Assembly (NCBI GenBank): GCA_949357655.1
Contig: CASHTG010000015.1
Location: forward strand, 2,914,001-2,978,000
Length of the DNA: 64,000 nucleotides
Source of the DNA: Parascedosporium putredinis
Lineage: Eukaryota > Ascomycota > Sordariomycetes > Microascales > Microascaceae
Direction of reading: 5' to 3'
The position numbers and the translations under genes are program-made. This document shows positions 33,591-46,500 of the stretch, one piece after another (the stretch's first letter is position 1; every line of letters starts with the position of its first letter). Under the pieces are notes generated by a model. The model saw only the letters and a list, made by a program, of their open reading frames with translations, did no database searches and was not told the DNA's origin.

Positions 33591-34832
33591 TTACGTGTGG
33601 ACCGGGACTCCAGCGGCATATCGATCGCCGACCACTTCAAACTTTCCAAGGATGTGATCTATCTCTGCCATTTCCTCGTCGGTAAGTTCTACGATCTTGT
33701 TGTTCTCCTCGACCCTCGCAGCCGTCGTAGCCCCAGGGATGGGGATGATGGTGGGCATGTTGGGCCGTCGGGCCAATGTGAGACACCAACCAATGGCGAG
33801 CTGTGACATGGTGCAGTTCTTCTTCTTGGCCAGCTTCTCTACCTCGCGGACGAGCTCCAGGTTGATGGGGAACGTGTCAGGCTGGAAGCGTGGCAGGTGA
33901 TGACGGTAATCTCCCTTTGGAATGTCATCGGGAGTCTTGATTTGTCCAGTAAGGATCTAGAAAGAACAGAAAAAAGAGCTATTGTCAGTAAATCCTTCCT
34001 TTGTAAAGTGCGCTGGCGCTAGCGCCGAATGTGGTTGGGGATGTGAGCTACGTACACCGCGTCCGAGAGGGCTGTAGGCGACCAGCGGAATGTTGTATTG
34101 AGCACACGCCTCGGCCACACCATTCTCCAAGACTTCGGTGGCCCAGAGGCTAAGCTCTACTTCGACCGCCTCGATCTTGGTGACCTTGACCGCCTCATGG
34201 ATAGTCTTTGCGGAGACCTCGGAGAGAGAGATGCCACCAATCTTCCCCGTCTTGATGTACTCGCTCTCGAGCACACCAAATGTAGTCTCGAGCGGCACGT
34301 TGGGGTCCCTTCGAGCGCACTCGAACAAGTCGACCTTGATGGTGCCCTTGAGCTGAGAAACGATTTCGTCGACGGATCGCCGCGTGTTCTTGGCCGAGCC
34401 ATCAAACATCAAGGTTCCCGGGACGGCACCTCCTTCATGCTGATGACTACCTTGGACGCGTCCTCGGGGTACTTTTCAAAGTAGGCCGCGAGCAACGTCA
34501 TGCTATTGTGTTCGGGTGTGCCGTAGAACTCGCCGCCGTTCCAGAAATTAGCGCCACTTGCGAGCGCCGCGCGCATCGCCGCAAAGGCCTGCTCTTGGGA
34601 GCAGGGCTCGGGTCGCCATGTGAGGCCTATGCAGTCGACGGAAACAGCGTTAGTTACCAAAGCCACGCACGCGCTTAGCCATATAGCCCCCTTGATTTAC
34701 CACCGCGGGGTCCATGCTTGGCCACCTATGCTTATGGGGCAGAGAAGACGGAAGAGGGAAGGGTATTAGTGAATCTTACCCATGAGGCCGAAGCCGATGG
34801 TGCCAACTTCTCGTCCTGCAATCTGAGGCATA
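33591..34832 (-). CDS. Aldo/keto reductase, pyridoxal-reductase-like (AKR8/Plr1 type)
   Basis: A probable NADPH-dependent oxidoreductase that converts pyridoxal to pyridoxine in the vitamin B6 salvage route. Exons are 34781-34832, 34056-34626 and 33591-33956, with introns of 154 and 99 nt. The protein begins MPQIAGREVGTIGFGLMGLTWR, then GGEFYGTPE with the catalytic tyrosine, an SMKGG lysine strand, ECARRDPNVPLE, and PLVAYSPLGRGILTGQI. The C-terminal half contains SQLAIGWCL and PTIIPIPGATTAARVEEN, the NADP-binding part. One base is missing near 34430-34434; the repaired length is 329 residues. The site that is histidine in most aldo/keto reductases appears as Cys-Ala here, as I recall for Plr1-like enzymes. 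The exact substrate is inference. Confidence 0.85.
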
Positions 34833-36023
34833 TTTGCTCGATTATACTGAAAATGATCTAAAGGAAGAGAAATGTGTGAAAAGGGTAGAAAGGTGGGACA
34901 ATAGGCGTGGGTAGTATTTGGGTATAAGTGGCTATGATGGCAACCGTTACTTGATAGTCGCAGAATGATCTTTGGTCTATGAGCTTGCTCAATGGTTTGT
35001 ATAATGAATAGAGATCATGGTCAAGAAAAAGGGTCAGTTATCGGCCATATTTATATTCAGGCAGGCCACTCTAGAACTTGAGAATTCGGCTTCAACGGAC
35101 ATTATGCCATCATGCTCCCCTCGACGGAGGGAAAGGATCGTTCGAATCAAGATGCATCATGGAACCATCTCCCAGTATCTCCCTCCCGAAGGGCCACGCG
35201 GGGATAGAGGAGTCCGCGGCCGGGATGCGCAAGGACTCTGCCTCGTTCGTGGCCGTATAAGAGCCTTGTCTGTCGCCTTCTGCAGAGATCGCGGAAATAT
35301 AAACCCCGCGCTCTTCTAGGTGGAGTATGCATAGCACTAGGCCTTTCACTAAACGCCGACTCGTCCTTCATCATTGAGGAGGGGCCAAAGCTTTCGTAAG
35401 CCTCAAAACCTCTTAGTAGGGAAACCAACAAAAAAACATTGAAAGAGAGTTGGCTGCGTGCAGATCCTGGACAGCCAAGGGTTTTTCACCTCCCATGGCA
35501 CGCAGAAGCCTCCGGTGTTAATCGAGCCGCCCGCGCGGGTTTTACTAGCTCCACACGATGGGCTGGACGGGGTTTGTCAGCTGAAACCAGCCCAAACCCA
35601 GCCCAAGCTGTCAGTGGGCTTTATTGTGCAGTATTACAAAGCCACACGGCGACAAAAACTCCATCGGACTTAACGACGGAGCCCTCCAGCTCCACTAATA
35701 ACATTGAAAACCTTCCCGCCATGGCGCCGACCAACGCCTTTTCTAAGAAGCATGAGGGGATGTAGCGCAGCAAAGGCGATAATGTTACGAGGTTGCTTTT
35801 AAACTCCGAAACTAAAGGGGTATTTTTGGCCAGGTAGCTAAAACAAACGAGATAGCTGACTTTGTTTCGACGTCATAACCTGGGGGTACCGACTCCGCTT
35901 GACTTCCCCAGAACAAAGACGTAGGTTTAATGAGACGAGGCATTCCATCTTTGATCTTTACCATTGGCAATATTTTACACCGGAGGGTGTCTCTATAAAC
36001 CCCGGTGACCCCTTCCTATAGTC
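34833..36023. other. Intergenic
   Basis: 1.2 kb between the reductase start and the 3' end of the tubulin cofactor gene, both on the minus strand. No gene, RNA or repeat is recognised. Confidence 0.5.
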
Positions 36024-38223
36024 TCATTTCACCTCCACGCGGATTTTGGCTTCCTGCCCATCCACACAGAATCTGAGGGCCCGGGGACTATCCAACAGCT
36101 CCTGCTCCCTCTTGATCCACCGCCCGACTACACCACCAGATGCCTCCCCAGCCTCTTGATCACCGCCGCCGCCGAGCCCTTTCGGCGCCGCGCTTTCGCC
36201 CCCTTGTTCCCCAACGGCCCACTCCATCTCGTCCCCGGCAATCTCATCCTCCTCGTCGCTGCTGTCTCCCTCCTTCTCGTCAAGGTCTGCGGCGGGATCC
36301 CATTCCCCGTTTCCCAAATGAGCTTTACTCGGAGCGGCGGAAGCCCGAAAAGCCTGCCCGCCATCCCCTTGAGCGCGTAGACGTCGAATGAGTTTGGAAT
36401 CTGCTTCGTCCGTGACTTTGCTACCTTTTCGGCGGGATCGAGATACTTGAAAGTGACAGTGACCAGTCTCGCCTCGAGGAAGTCCGGGTTCACCTCTTTC
36501 CGGCGGATGATATCAGGCTCGCCATACTCCTCACAGAGTTCCGCATATCGAGGATGCGCCCGAAGCACCTCGGCACCGGCATCCTCGGCGACCGCGGCCA
36601 ACTGCTTTGCGATGCGAGAGAGGTAAAACATCTCGGCGTTGGCGCGATCGTTAGGCGTTACGGACACAAAGTTGAGCGTTTTGAGTTGGCTTAGACGGGC
36701 GATAGTGATCATGTGTGCTTCTTCACTCGAAGCCCCGCGTGACTCCTGCTGGGCCGTTTGGTCCTGGATCTCGTAAATGGGGTTGTGGGCTAGGCGGAGG
36801 GCGGTGAGCCCGGGGAATACGGACTGTAGAGAGTCGACAAAGTCCCACGAGGGAATTTGATTATAAGAGAGATCCACGTAGTGAATGGATGGCGGGAACG
36901 GAGAGATGGGTATGGAAGGGTCCGACGTCACGGCTGAGATGCTATTACCCTTGAGATGCAAGTTGCGTAGCGAGACTAGGGACGAGAGCATGGTGACATC
37001 CGACAGAGCCTTGAACCCATTGAATTCCAAGTTTAGAACCGTCAAGGATGACGAGAGGGCCTTGGGCAGAGCTGTTGGAATGGCGGTAAGCTGGTTTGTT
37101 CCGCAGTGGAGGCTAGCCAAAGAACCAAATCTGGCGGTGATATGGCATATATCATCCCACCGGAGTAGAGTCTCCTCAAGCGCAAGCTCCTTGACGTGGG
37201 TGAAGATATGATCAGCTTTCTCGAGAGAGTGATCACGGAGGACGTCTTGAAAGCGGTTGCCACTACTCGAAGGAACGGGAGGAAGAAGGACGAGTATCAT
37301 GTTAGCCTGATCCTGAAGGAGAACCCTCGGTCCCTAGGGATCTCTAGGGCCATCTTAGGGAATGTTTACGGTAGTAAAGGAAACGCACTTGATTCTAAGG
37401 CTCCGGAGATCGGGCAGCTGACCGCAGACCTCGACCAAAAGTCCAAAATTATCAAACAGGTTGCGGCTCAGATCCAGCTCAATGATCTTGGGGCAAGTCT
37501 CGGCAACGGTCATGGAGTCGAATCTTCCGTCACTCAACCCCATGGCAGCGGTCGAGGAGACACGCATGCCATCGAGGATGACGATCTTGAGATCCTCGAC
37601 GCGGGCTAGGCGTGAACGGATCTTGTTGAAGCCCACCTCCTCGACGACTTTGCCCGAAATCTCAATCAGGCGCGCCGAGGAGACCGGTGCATTAGTAGTA
37701 GCGTCGACCTCGGACGCGTATTTCTCGTGCAATGCCGAGAGAAACCCCTGCGGCTTCTCCGCGGGCCGAGAAGGCCGGACGAAGGAGGCTGCCGTGGGGG
37801 AGTTGGAAAGACCTAGAGCCCGCCACGGAGGCACCCGTCAGCAAAGCTAGAGCGCGCGTGGTGACGTGCCATCTCGTGCTACCAAAGCAGAATGGAAGAG
37901 GGTGAAGGAGAAAGAGTGGAGTGGATCCCCTTGGTGAGAGGAAGAGTCGGGCGAACGGGAAGGGGAGAAGGGGAGAGGGGGTGAGGAGGCAAAAGGTAGG
38001 GGAGGGGGTGTTGGGACGAGAGGAAAGGAGAAATTCTTTGTCTACATTTGAAGTACTTGGTGCCTTTGTGGCTCCCGTCGTGCTTGCCCCTCGTAGGGTC
38101 ATCCCATTCTACTCCCAGCCAGACCCCTGAGGTGCCCGCGACATCGCCGACATAGCGAACGGTGCAGACGGCGCCGTCATAGGACACACGTTGGCCGACT
38201 CGCGGCGGCGGGCCGGCGGACAT
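36024..38223 (-). CDS. Tubulin-specific chaperone E (tubulin cofactor E, Pac2 type)
   Basis: A cytosolic chaperone that binds alpha-tubulin and helps assemble and take apart the tubulin heterodimer. Exon 1 (38046-38223) encodes the CAP-Gly domain (GVWLGVEWDDPTRGKHDG, then GTKYFKC). Exons 2 and 3 (37389-37812, 36024-37262) encode leucine-rich repeats (IIELDLSRN, LRNLHLKGNSIS, IHYVDLSYNQI, LRLAHNPI) and a C-terminal ubiquitin-like part ending FCVDGQEAKIRVEVK. Introns are 233 and 126 nt. The frame breaks at the CCCC run 36305-36308; one base restores a 613-residue protein. An acidic Glu/Asp-rich insertion lies just after the break in the ubiquitin-like region. Domain order matches the family exactly. 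Confidence 0.9.
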
Positions 38224-41200
38224 GTCCTGCCCGGCTAAAGGCCGACTCGGGGGTGAGGCGTCACCGCCGGGCCGAAGAATTGCGGGGAGGGGAGGGGACG
38301 GATTCGTTTGTGCGCCCGGGAGAAAGCTGAGTGGACGAAAAGGGTTAAAGAAAAGAAAAAAAGAAAGAGTGAAGGAGGGGGCAAGGCGTGTGAACGGTCG
38401 CTCTTGAAATTTTCTTCAGATCAATCAATAACCGGCGTCACCGACGGATGGATTCCGGAAAGTGAAGGCAGACTTCCAGGCACTTGAGTATGGGAACTTG
38501 GTGCAGCAAGGCAGTGGCACCTCAGGTCCCAGGCACAAGCCCTGAACAGCCCATGAGAATTGATTTGACGGGATGGGGCCAGTATTGGAGTGGCCGCTGG
38601 ATGCACTGGGTCAATTAGCACAGGCCACAGCCACTTTCCTAGTGGCTGCTGTATTATTAGGCGCTCCATCGAGGTGCATCGGCTTGGGCGTGCTGGGACC
38701 AGTGCCCATTGATCCCCTAAAGTGGGCACTTTATTTGAGGCTGAAAGTGGCCGAGTCCAAGTTGACCCTGCAGTGTTAGCCTTGCTTCGGGGCTCGTAAT
38801 GCCCTCTGCCAGACACCGATTTCGCCGAGTCTCCGGGCTCACCATGCGTTGGTCGTTTTAGGCGGCTCACCCAACGGAGCCTAATTCGCTGCCATGGGTC
38901 GAGGGGGCCTTTCACGGGCTGCAGGCTATTAGTTGAAGCATCAGCATTGAATCCCGATTTCTGCCACTAGAACCCGGCAAGAAACATTCTCCCCCGGATG
39001 CTGGCTATCCCACCTCGCTCAGAAATGTGTACAATCGGGATGGGAGTCACCTGCATGCACATAACATTCGAAGATAGGTACTAGATGATCGATTGGATCT
39101 GGGAAAAAGTCAACCTTTTTCTCCCTCTAAAACGAGTTTCTCTTCCCTCAAGGACCAGCCTGTGGTAGATGGAGATTGACGCCTCTCCTTCTCACGGATG
39201 AGCCGTCCTGGGCCTGATAAGTTCAAACGCCATCAACCCTTGGATCAGGGTGAGCCCTGAACACATTTGTCAGGAGCTGCATCCCGCAATGTGTGGTCCG
39301 CGATGGTGGTATTTACAACGGCACCTAACGAAGTCGTGTCAGCGTGCAGAAACGCGCCAATCGACAACGCCCCTCGCCCCTGACACTTGGAACCTGTGCC
39401 TGCTCTTCTTCGATATTTATATCTCGGGACTACGGAACGTCACCGAATATGCTTCAATATACGAGGGCCTTGCAGGGCGGGACAAAGGGCGAGGGAAGCC
39501 CAGAACAAGAGGGAAATCAATAAAACAATCGTCTACTAACGTGCTCCTATCGATGTGACGGCCACAGTTGATCGGAAGGCGTTTCCGCCGGCTGGAAGAC
39601 TGTCGGGCCTCCTCATATTTTCTCCTCCTCCTCCTCCTCCTACTCCGCCTCTTGTTTTTCTCCCCTGCTTTGTGCCGTGCGTACCAGTTTCTCGAGGCCA
39701 GAAACAAGGAGATATCGACGCCGGTTCCCGGGCACGGACTCGTGCTCTGCACAAGCTATGTAGGTTCGTCCGATACTACCTTTCCCTTCTCCCCCATGTC
39801 TCCCCTCAGACGACGGCAATGGACGATGAACCATCCGAATTTATTCACCCTGCAGCCCGGGCCTTGGCTTCCTATTGCTTTCGCCCTGCCCTCCCTTCAT
39901 TTCCATTTTCTTTCTTCTTCTCTGTTTGTTCTTCATATGCATATCCCCCTCAATTTACTTCTGCACATCTGCCGCACACCCCTTCCAGCATCCTTCCATA
40001 GGTCGTTCTTTCCCCTTTCGAGTGCGGGGCACCTCCTCCAAACGGAAAATGCAGCTGCACCCGCCAGCATTTGAACAATGACGCATCCGCGAGAGGGACA
40101 GATAATACATATACGCTGTGGCAGGTAAGGGAACCCCGGGGGCCTCGGACGTAATATGCCCGGCCCACCAGCCTTCCGGAGAGTATAACTACCGGACCAG
40201 GTTACCTTCGCTCGCGGCTTTTATCCTCGGGATAATACTCTACAGAAACGTCTTCTGTACCTTAAGTATGCGCAATGTTCCGGGAATTCCGTCACAAAAG
40301 AGAAAAGAAGGTTCGAGGTTGGAATGAACAACCAAAGGACGAGTTACACGCCCCTCCCAAAAGAAATGAATTGAAAATAGGGAGAAAAAAAAGAACAAAG
40401 GAAGAAGCGAGAACCAAGGTAAGACAAGGCAACCCCAACCCTCGTTCACCACGCGTAAGCCATGTGTTTCGTCTGCATGTACATTCGGCCTCCTTTCTAT
40501 ACTTCACCCTTCCCTTTTCTACGCCCCCTTCCCGGAAAAGCCATTAGACGTCAATATTGTCAGGAATACCTGCTCCTTTGCTCCGGACCAGTGATTCAGA
40601 GAAAAAGGGGGAGGCCATCCAGAGCTAGGATGCTACCCTACGTTCGGGATGTCGATAGCCTCCTCGGAAGAAGTCGATCCAGGATGCCAACCATGTGTCT
40701 GGTTGCATCGCTCGGGGTTTAAAGTAAAGAGAAAAAGGGAAAGAAAAAAGAGAGCAGGGGGAAATACCAGGGGACTGGGCTAAACGGATGTCCAAAGCCT
40801 GGGAACGTTTAACATTTGGCAGTCACAAATCACACCAACGATGCGCGCACTAGGCGAGAGAAATATAACGCTTTACATCGCGATTCTGTAGGCTATCATC
40901 ATACTATCATCATAGTCTAACAACCACCTGTACATGACTCCATCGCCCTGCTGTGGTCTCTGCTCAGATTCATATCATTGCGCAACAGCTACTTCTAAAG
41001 GGAAAAAGAACAAGAAACAAGGAAACCAGAAAGGACAAACATAAGGGGTGCCGAGAAAACGGAGACCAGCCAACCAAGGCCATTTATATGCAAGAAAACC
41101 ATTGCGTAAAGGACATGGGGAAGATGGGAGATAGAACGAGGAAAAAAAGAGAACAAGAAAAAAAAAAGCAAGGGATGATTTGTCTACCAAGAAGCCGGCC

Positions 41201-41727
41201 CTACTTCCTCTGGGAATCGTATGCGACCCCCAGTTGCTCCGCTAGGACCGGAAATTGCCTGAACAAGATAGAGTGAACGCTAGGGGTATAGGGTGCCTTG
41301 GAAATCAAAAGCATGCCAACATCTCTACAACCGAACAGCCTGACAAAGGAAACCATCCCTGTTTCCCCACCATTAGCCTCTTCTTTGCTGCTTTGGAAGA
41401 CACACAGAGCTTCTTGGCGGATGCCGTTGTCGCCAACTCAGGAAAGAGAAAAGGACTGGTGGACAGGAAAAGACGAGGGATGAGAAGGAAACGCATGCGA
41501 CAGTGAAGGTGATAGTTTTAGCTCCGAGGGTGTCCGCCACTGATAATCTAACCTGACAAGGAAAACTGGAAAGTAAAAGGAAAAAGGTGGGTGGGTGTAT
41601 AATCTTGACACAAGGAAGGTCGGGAAGTCGTGAGGGATAGGTCGGGGAGGATGAAAATAATCACCACAAGGCGGAGATCAATGCAACTAAAGGCAGATCT
41701 GAAGACCGCGCCACAGCCAATAGGCGG
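38224..41727. other. Intergenic, gene-poor
   Basis: 3.5 kb between the tubulin cofactor start and the 3' end of velB. It holds several open frames below 170 codons with biased composition, a CTC repeat (39622-39640), and A/G-rich sequence near 40300-41200. I support no gene here. Confidence 0.5.
39622..39640. repeat. CTC trinucleotide microsatellite
   Basis: About six units of CTC in intergenic sequence. Confidence 0.8.
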
Positions 41728-43575
41728 CTAGTAATCATCGTCATCGTCACCGCCCCTGCTGTTTGCTTCTTTTCTGATGGGTATCTTGATTCCCTGGTGG
41801 GCAAAGCATTTGGAGAGCGAGGTGCTCTCGCAAACACCGGGAAATTTCTTGGCAGAGAACACAGTGAACACGTCACTGAAGCAGGACGCGAGCACCGGTG
41901 ACTTGCCCGTGTTAACCACTGGGCCGTCTCCATTCCCGTTGGGAATTGGGGGAGGGCCCACGTTCACGAAAGAGAAGCGAAGCCTTTTACATGCGGAAAA
42001 AGGACAAGTTAGTGTTCGTCCTCTACCGTGAAACAGAAGCATGGAACAAAGACGTACCTGAAATGACCCTCGGTTCGAACGCTAAGATCTTGGAGGACGA
42101 ACCAGATGCCAATCTTATCATTCGAGTCAATAAGACGGAAGGCGCTAGCTGCGAGGCTTCCAATGAGATTACGCGTGAACATTCCCTGGGGCTGGTTCTG
42201 GCCCATGCGGCTCAGATCGCCGTAGCCGGGAGACGTCGCGCCATAGTGGCTCATGGCGCTGTTCGAAGGAAGCTGAGGGACTCCTCCCATATTGGCCCGG
42301 AAATCACCCTGTGGGTAATACTGATTTGCGGGTGAGTAGGCGTTTGGTGGCATGTACGGTGCTGCAGATGTCGAGTCAGAATCTTTTGATCATGGCGCAT
42401 GCGGCTAAAATCACACTCGGCGGCGGGCCGTCGATACCAGCATCCGCCAAGGAAGGGGGTGGGCAAAGGAAGAGACCAAGGGAAAAAAAAAAAAAAAAAA
42501 GAAAAGACAAGAAAAAGAAAGACGAAAAAAAGAAAGAAAAAAACAACGTACATTGAGGATAGCCTGGCTGGGGAGGCTGTCCATAGGGCGAAGGAGCTTG
42601 GCCGTATCCGGGAGGCATCCCATACTGAGGCATGACGGGCTGACCATAACCGCCCATATCGGATGGCGGGTATGGCGAGTCGCGGTGTGATGGGAGAATG
42701 TTGGCGAAGGCGGGAGTCGATGAGGTGAGGCTGCCATACGACGCCGGCGTCGTGGAGGAAATCGACGGTGTGCCACTCGAGTGGCGGACAAGGTTAACTT
42801 CGCGCGAGCCATCTTCGTTCCATAGGTCTACGTTAAGCACAAACATGCCATGGTCAATGGAGCTGGAGTGCGATTGCTATTAGCCACTCGTTCTAACTTT
42901 CCAGTCTAGGTTTGAAGGTGATGTGGCGCAATCGTCACTGTTTGTCAAATACCTACTTGACGTCCACTTCCTTGCCGCTCAAATCTGTCACAATGAGCCT
43001 CACGCAAGGTGGAGGGTAATTGGGCGTCGGTCCTTGTCGCCAAAGCCGCACATGCGCGCCCGCTTCGGTTGTTGTTCGACAACAAGTCTGCGTATCAAGG
43101 AGTGGTTAGCTTGCGGGCAGAACAAGAAGGAAAGCGCGTGGAGGGCAGCTTCCTGCTTGCGATCCGAGTTGGGTTTCAGTTCGTAGTCACTGTAGGGACA
43201 CTCACGTATACTTCCTACCCGTTGCCTCATCGACTTTGGAGATGGACTGCAGCAGCGACTGGTTCGGAGGGAGGCGGGGTGAAGGGATGATGGAGGTGGC
43301 CGGGGTTCCGGCGACCTGGCTCCCATTGCTTTGGATATTCTCAGAGCTAGGATATTGGGATATGGGGGTAGAGTATTGCTGCTGAGAAGGGTGGCCGTGG
43401 TTGACCTGGTGGGGATGCTGTGGTGGGAGCTGCTGTTGCGACACTTGCTGGGGCGCAGGTGGCATCTGCATCGACATATGAGGGGGTTGTTGAGACATCT
43501 GGGGTGCTGCATGTACGCAGCGTTCGTGTCGCCCATCTGAGGGTGCATAATTGGTGGGTATCGGGAGGGATCCAT
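41728..43575 (-). CDS. velB: Velvet-family regulator VelB
   Basis: A DNA-binding developmental regulator that pairs with VeA and VosA to control sporulation, light response and secondary metabolism. Five exons: 43206-43575, 42957-43087, 42552-42862, 42058-42361 and 41728-41983; introns of 118, 94, 190 and 74 nt. The N-terminus is Gln/Pro/His-rich. The first half of the velvet domain has QQPKRARMCGFGDKDRRPI and GMFVLNVDLWNEDG. A Tyr/Gly/Pro/Gln-rich insertion (exon 3 end to exon 4 start) interrupts it, as is usual in VelB, and then RNLIGSLAASAFRL, KIGIWFVLQDLSVRTEGHFRLRF and CESTSLSKCFAHQGIKIPIRKE complete it. Single bases are missing at 43501-43504 (GGGG) and 43014-43016 (GGG); repair gives 457 residues. 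Intron 3 carries an 18-base A/T run. Confidence 0.92.
42483..42500. repeat. Homopolymer of 18 A within velB intron 3
   Basis: On the gene's strand this is a T run inside a pyrimidine-rich tract of about 80 bases, just downstream of the 5' splice site. Confidence 0.85.
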
Positions 43576-46500
43576 CGTGATAACGAAACTGTCGGCTTGT
43601 GGAAGAGTTATGAATGGCGGTCGGCCGGTTCGCGCGCGCGAGGTGGAGGGAAGGAGGAGAAGGGGGAGAGCGCGGCGGGTGGGTGGAGCTCGTGGAGTTG
43701 CGCGGACTGCCAAAAGAGATGCTGAGGTAAAAGCAGGGAGGGTTGCGGGTGCTGGCAGGGGCGCAGGGTTTGGAACCAAGGACCCCTCTTGTAATTTCAA
43801 CTGCCTTCTCAGGGCTTCGTTGCCCTTCTGCGCGTGCTGGAGATGGGCGGACGTGTTCCACAGTCTTCAGTTAATCTTCAGTCACAGAGGAATTGCAATG
43901 CAGTCGTATACCGAGGAAATCGTTCGGAATCTCTCTTTCGCTCTCTCAAAAATGGAAGAAAAATTGGCCCCGCGGTAGGGATGAGGAACAAAAGTTGAAG
44001 AGGGGATGCGCCAAATTGGGGGAAAAGAGAAGAGGAGTGGTGAAAAATTGAATACTTAAGAAGAGTTGAGCTGAGCTGGCTGGCTTCGTTTGGGAATTTT
44101 GGTAACGGCAACGCGGGTTTGCGCCTGGGCAAAGATCACGCAAGCCAAAGGTAAGTAAGTATTGTGCAGAATGTGATGGGAGTAGAATCAGGATTGCGTC
44201 GTGACAAGTTTTTCTATTCTTCTTCACAGGTGTTCGGGAGAAAGAAGGGTCCAAGATATAGAAATCAATATCGAGAGCATGCCATTGTGGAAGTGGCAAG
44301 GGCCGTCCTTCTGTATTTATACATCCTGAGATACTTCAAATTTCTGGGGGTATAAGTGAGATACAAGGGCGATAGTGGGACGCACATTGTATGGATGGTC
44401 GGAAAGCAATTTGATCCATCGATGTCAAGCACTTTGAGTAGAGCCCACACTGCATTATCCAGGGAATTGAGCAAAGCTCTCGCACCAGCAAAGGCATCGA
44501 TGGTGGATGGATCCACCATTGTACCCTCCCTCGTACATGGAGTTGAGAGCCACCACCCGACATTGCACGGCCAACAGCGACGCATGAAACGGAGGCTCGG
44601 CGGAGTGAGCAGCAGTGTACAAATCTCGATACTTCATGTTCAGATTTGGGAGCTTGGACACGGAGTTGAGGGAAGCAGCGAGTCCCTGGACCCCACACCC
44701 TCCCTAAACCCCCGTCCCCCCGTCCCCCTTCTGGGTATGTGGGTAATAGCCTACATCAATGTAATGGATGGAATGGATCCATTGGATTGATGTAGCCTTG
44801 GGTGTGCTTGTCAGTATCGTAGCAGTGGACAACTCCGGACACCAGTGGCGTGAAGCGAACGAGGAATTATTGTTTTTTTCCTGCTCTTTTTCTTCCTGGC
44901 TGGCTGGACGGGAGGGCGAGAACTGTCTACAAGTAGGATGTCATCAATCCGAAATCACACACCCCTTCTCGCAGCCCTCATCAACAGGTTTCATCAACAC
45001 GTTGTCCGGATACCCCGCCGGCTACTCTAACCCAAGAACCATGGGGATAAATTCTGTACGTTGGCCCGAGGCTGTCGCTTATTTCCAACATCAAGTCGGT
45101 TGGACAGCAGGCGAGTCCAAGTTGTGTTGAGGTTATGGGCGTTCGCCCACCAGAGTCTGGATGGCGGTTTGCTCAGTGGGCAGAGTTTTTGGCCAGCTCG
45201 ATCTAGCCGGGCTCTGTCATCCCGCCCCTGTCCTGGACGTGACCTTATCGGACAGAGAGAAATGTTACATTATGCAGCGGAATGGATCCGAGAGAGCGAA
45301 CACGGCAGAGCAGCCGCTTTACAGGGAAGCCGAGATATTGGTTGCTGGGTCTCGCAAGGTATCCAAAACCTCTTGTTCTCGCTGTGCCGTGAGGGTATAC
45401 TCTAGTAGGCAGTACACTCGCTCAGCTATGACGAAGGTGAGAAATGAGCAAAAGGAAGATCTTAGATCTATTAAAAAGCGAGTTGAAGAAAAGCGACGAA
45501 GAAAATAAAGTCGGCGTTGTTGGTACCTCTCCACCCTCAACCCTCAGCCTGGTATTGCCACTGGAATCTCGGCCTCGGGCTAACAGCAAGCCCACCCTCT
45601 AAACTTTGGATAGCCGCTCTCGGAACGCGCTAAGTCGACGAGATGGAGCGTTGGCTTTATTAGCTTAGCCTTCGCTTCCAGCATGCATTTGCCCGGTGGG
45701 TTGGCAGGCTAGGCCCGGCCAGGCCAGGCCACCACCCCGAAGATGAGGGAGGAACGGCAGCACCTTCCCACCTTCCCACGCTGAGGATACGCCCACCCTC
45801 CCAGGCAGGCCTCGACAAAAATGCACCAACACGACGGCGCACGCAACAATGTATAAATTCCGTGACTATAGGTCTGTGGAGATATTATTGAAAACACCGA
45901 TAGAATAGGGGTCAACTTATGGCAGGGCCAGCCGCTTGATGCATTCCCGGACCCGGCCTAGCAATCTACATGTATTCGTAAGAAGAGCGATCCTCCTCGT
46001 TGCTCTTGCTCGCTACCTACAATTGATCCCATTACGAATGCGAAGTAATAGAACCGGCAATTTGGTGCAGGGCTTTATGACTGGGGGTATTTTTTCAGCC
46101 AGCTCTCTCCGTCATCTTGATTGATGTACGAAGTACTATTAAGATCACTCGCAGCTGTTCCCGGTTTGGTTGCCTCAAGTCACTCGCTCTCCCCTCAACC
46201 GCTTGGCGCCATTGTAGAATCACCCCACCCTTCGAGAATCCGCCCAGGTTACTTGAAAAAGGATCGCTCCATCGTCTTCAATGTTCAACGTTGTTGGTGT
46301 GTACGTACCCGGCATGCGTAACAAGGGCTTCTTAGCTCGCTGCCGTTACCGACCCGAGCAGCAGTCCATCTGAAGAGGGCCCAGTGGGGGAGCAAAAGCC
46401 AGGTCAAAAACAGGACGATCAATCAGGGGATCGTCCCAAAGTACCTCGGTATACATCTACCCATTGGAGGGATGGGTGAAAAAGAAGGGGAAAAAAAAAA

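Noticed and set aside
11967..43504. Programmed ribosomal frameshifting as the cause of the breaks
   Set aside because: There are too many sites, in unrelated housekeeping genes, nearly all of one direction and at homopolymers.
1049..43575. Repeat-induced point mutation as the cause of the broken genes
   Set aside because: That process makes C-to-T changes and stop codons in duplicated DNA; the breaks here are single-base losses in single-copy genes with normal GC.
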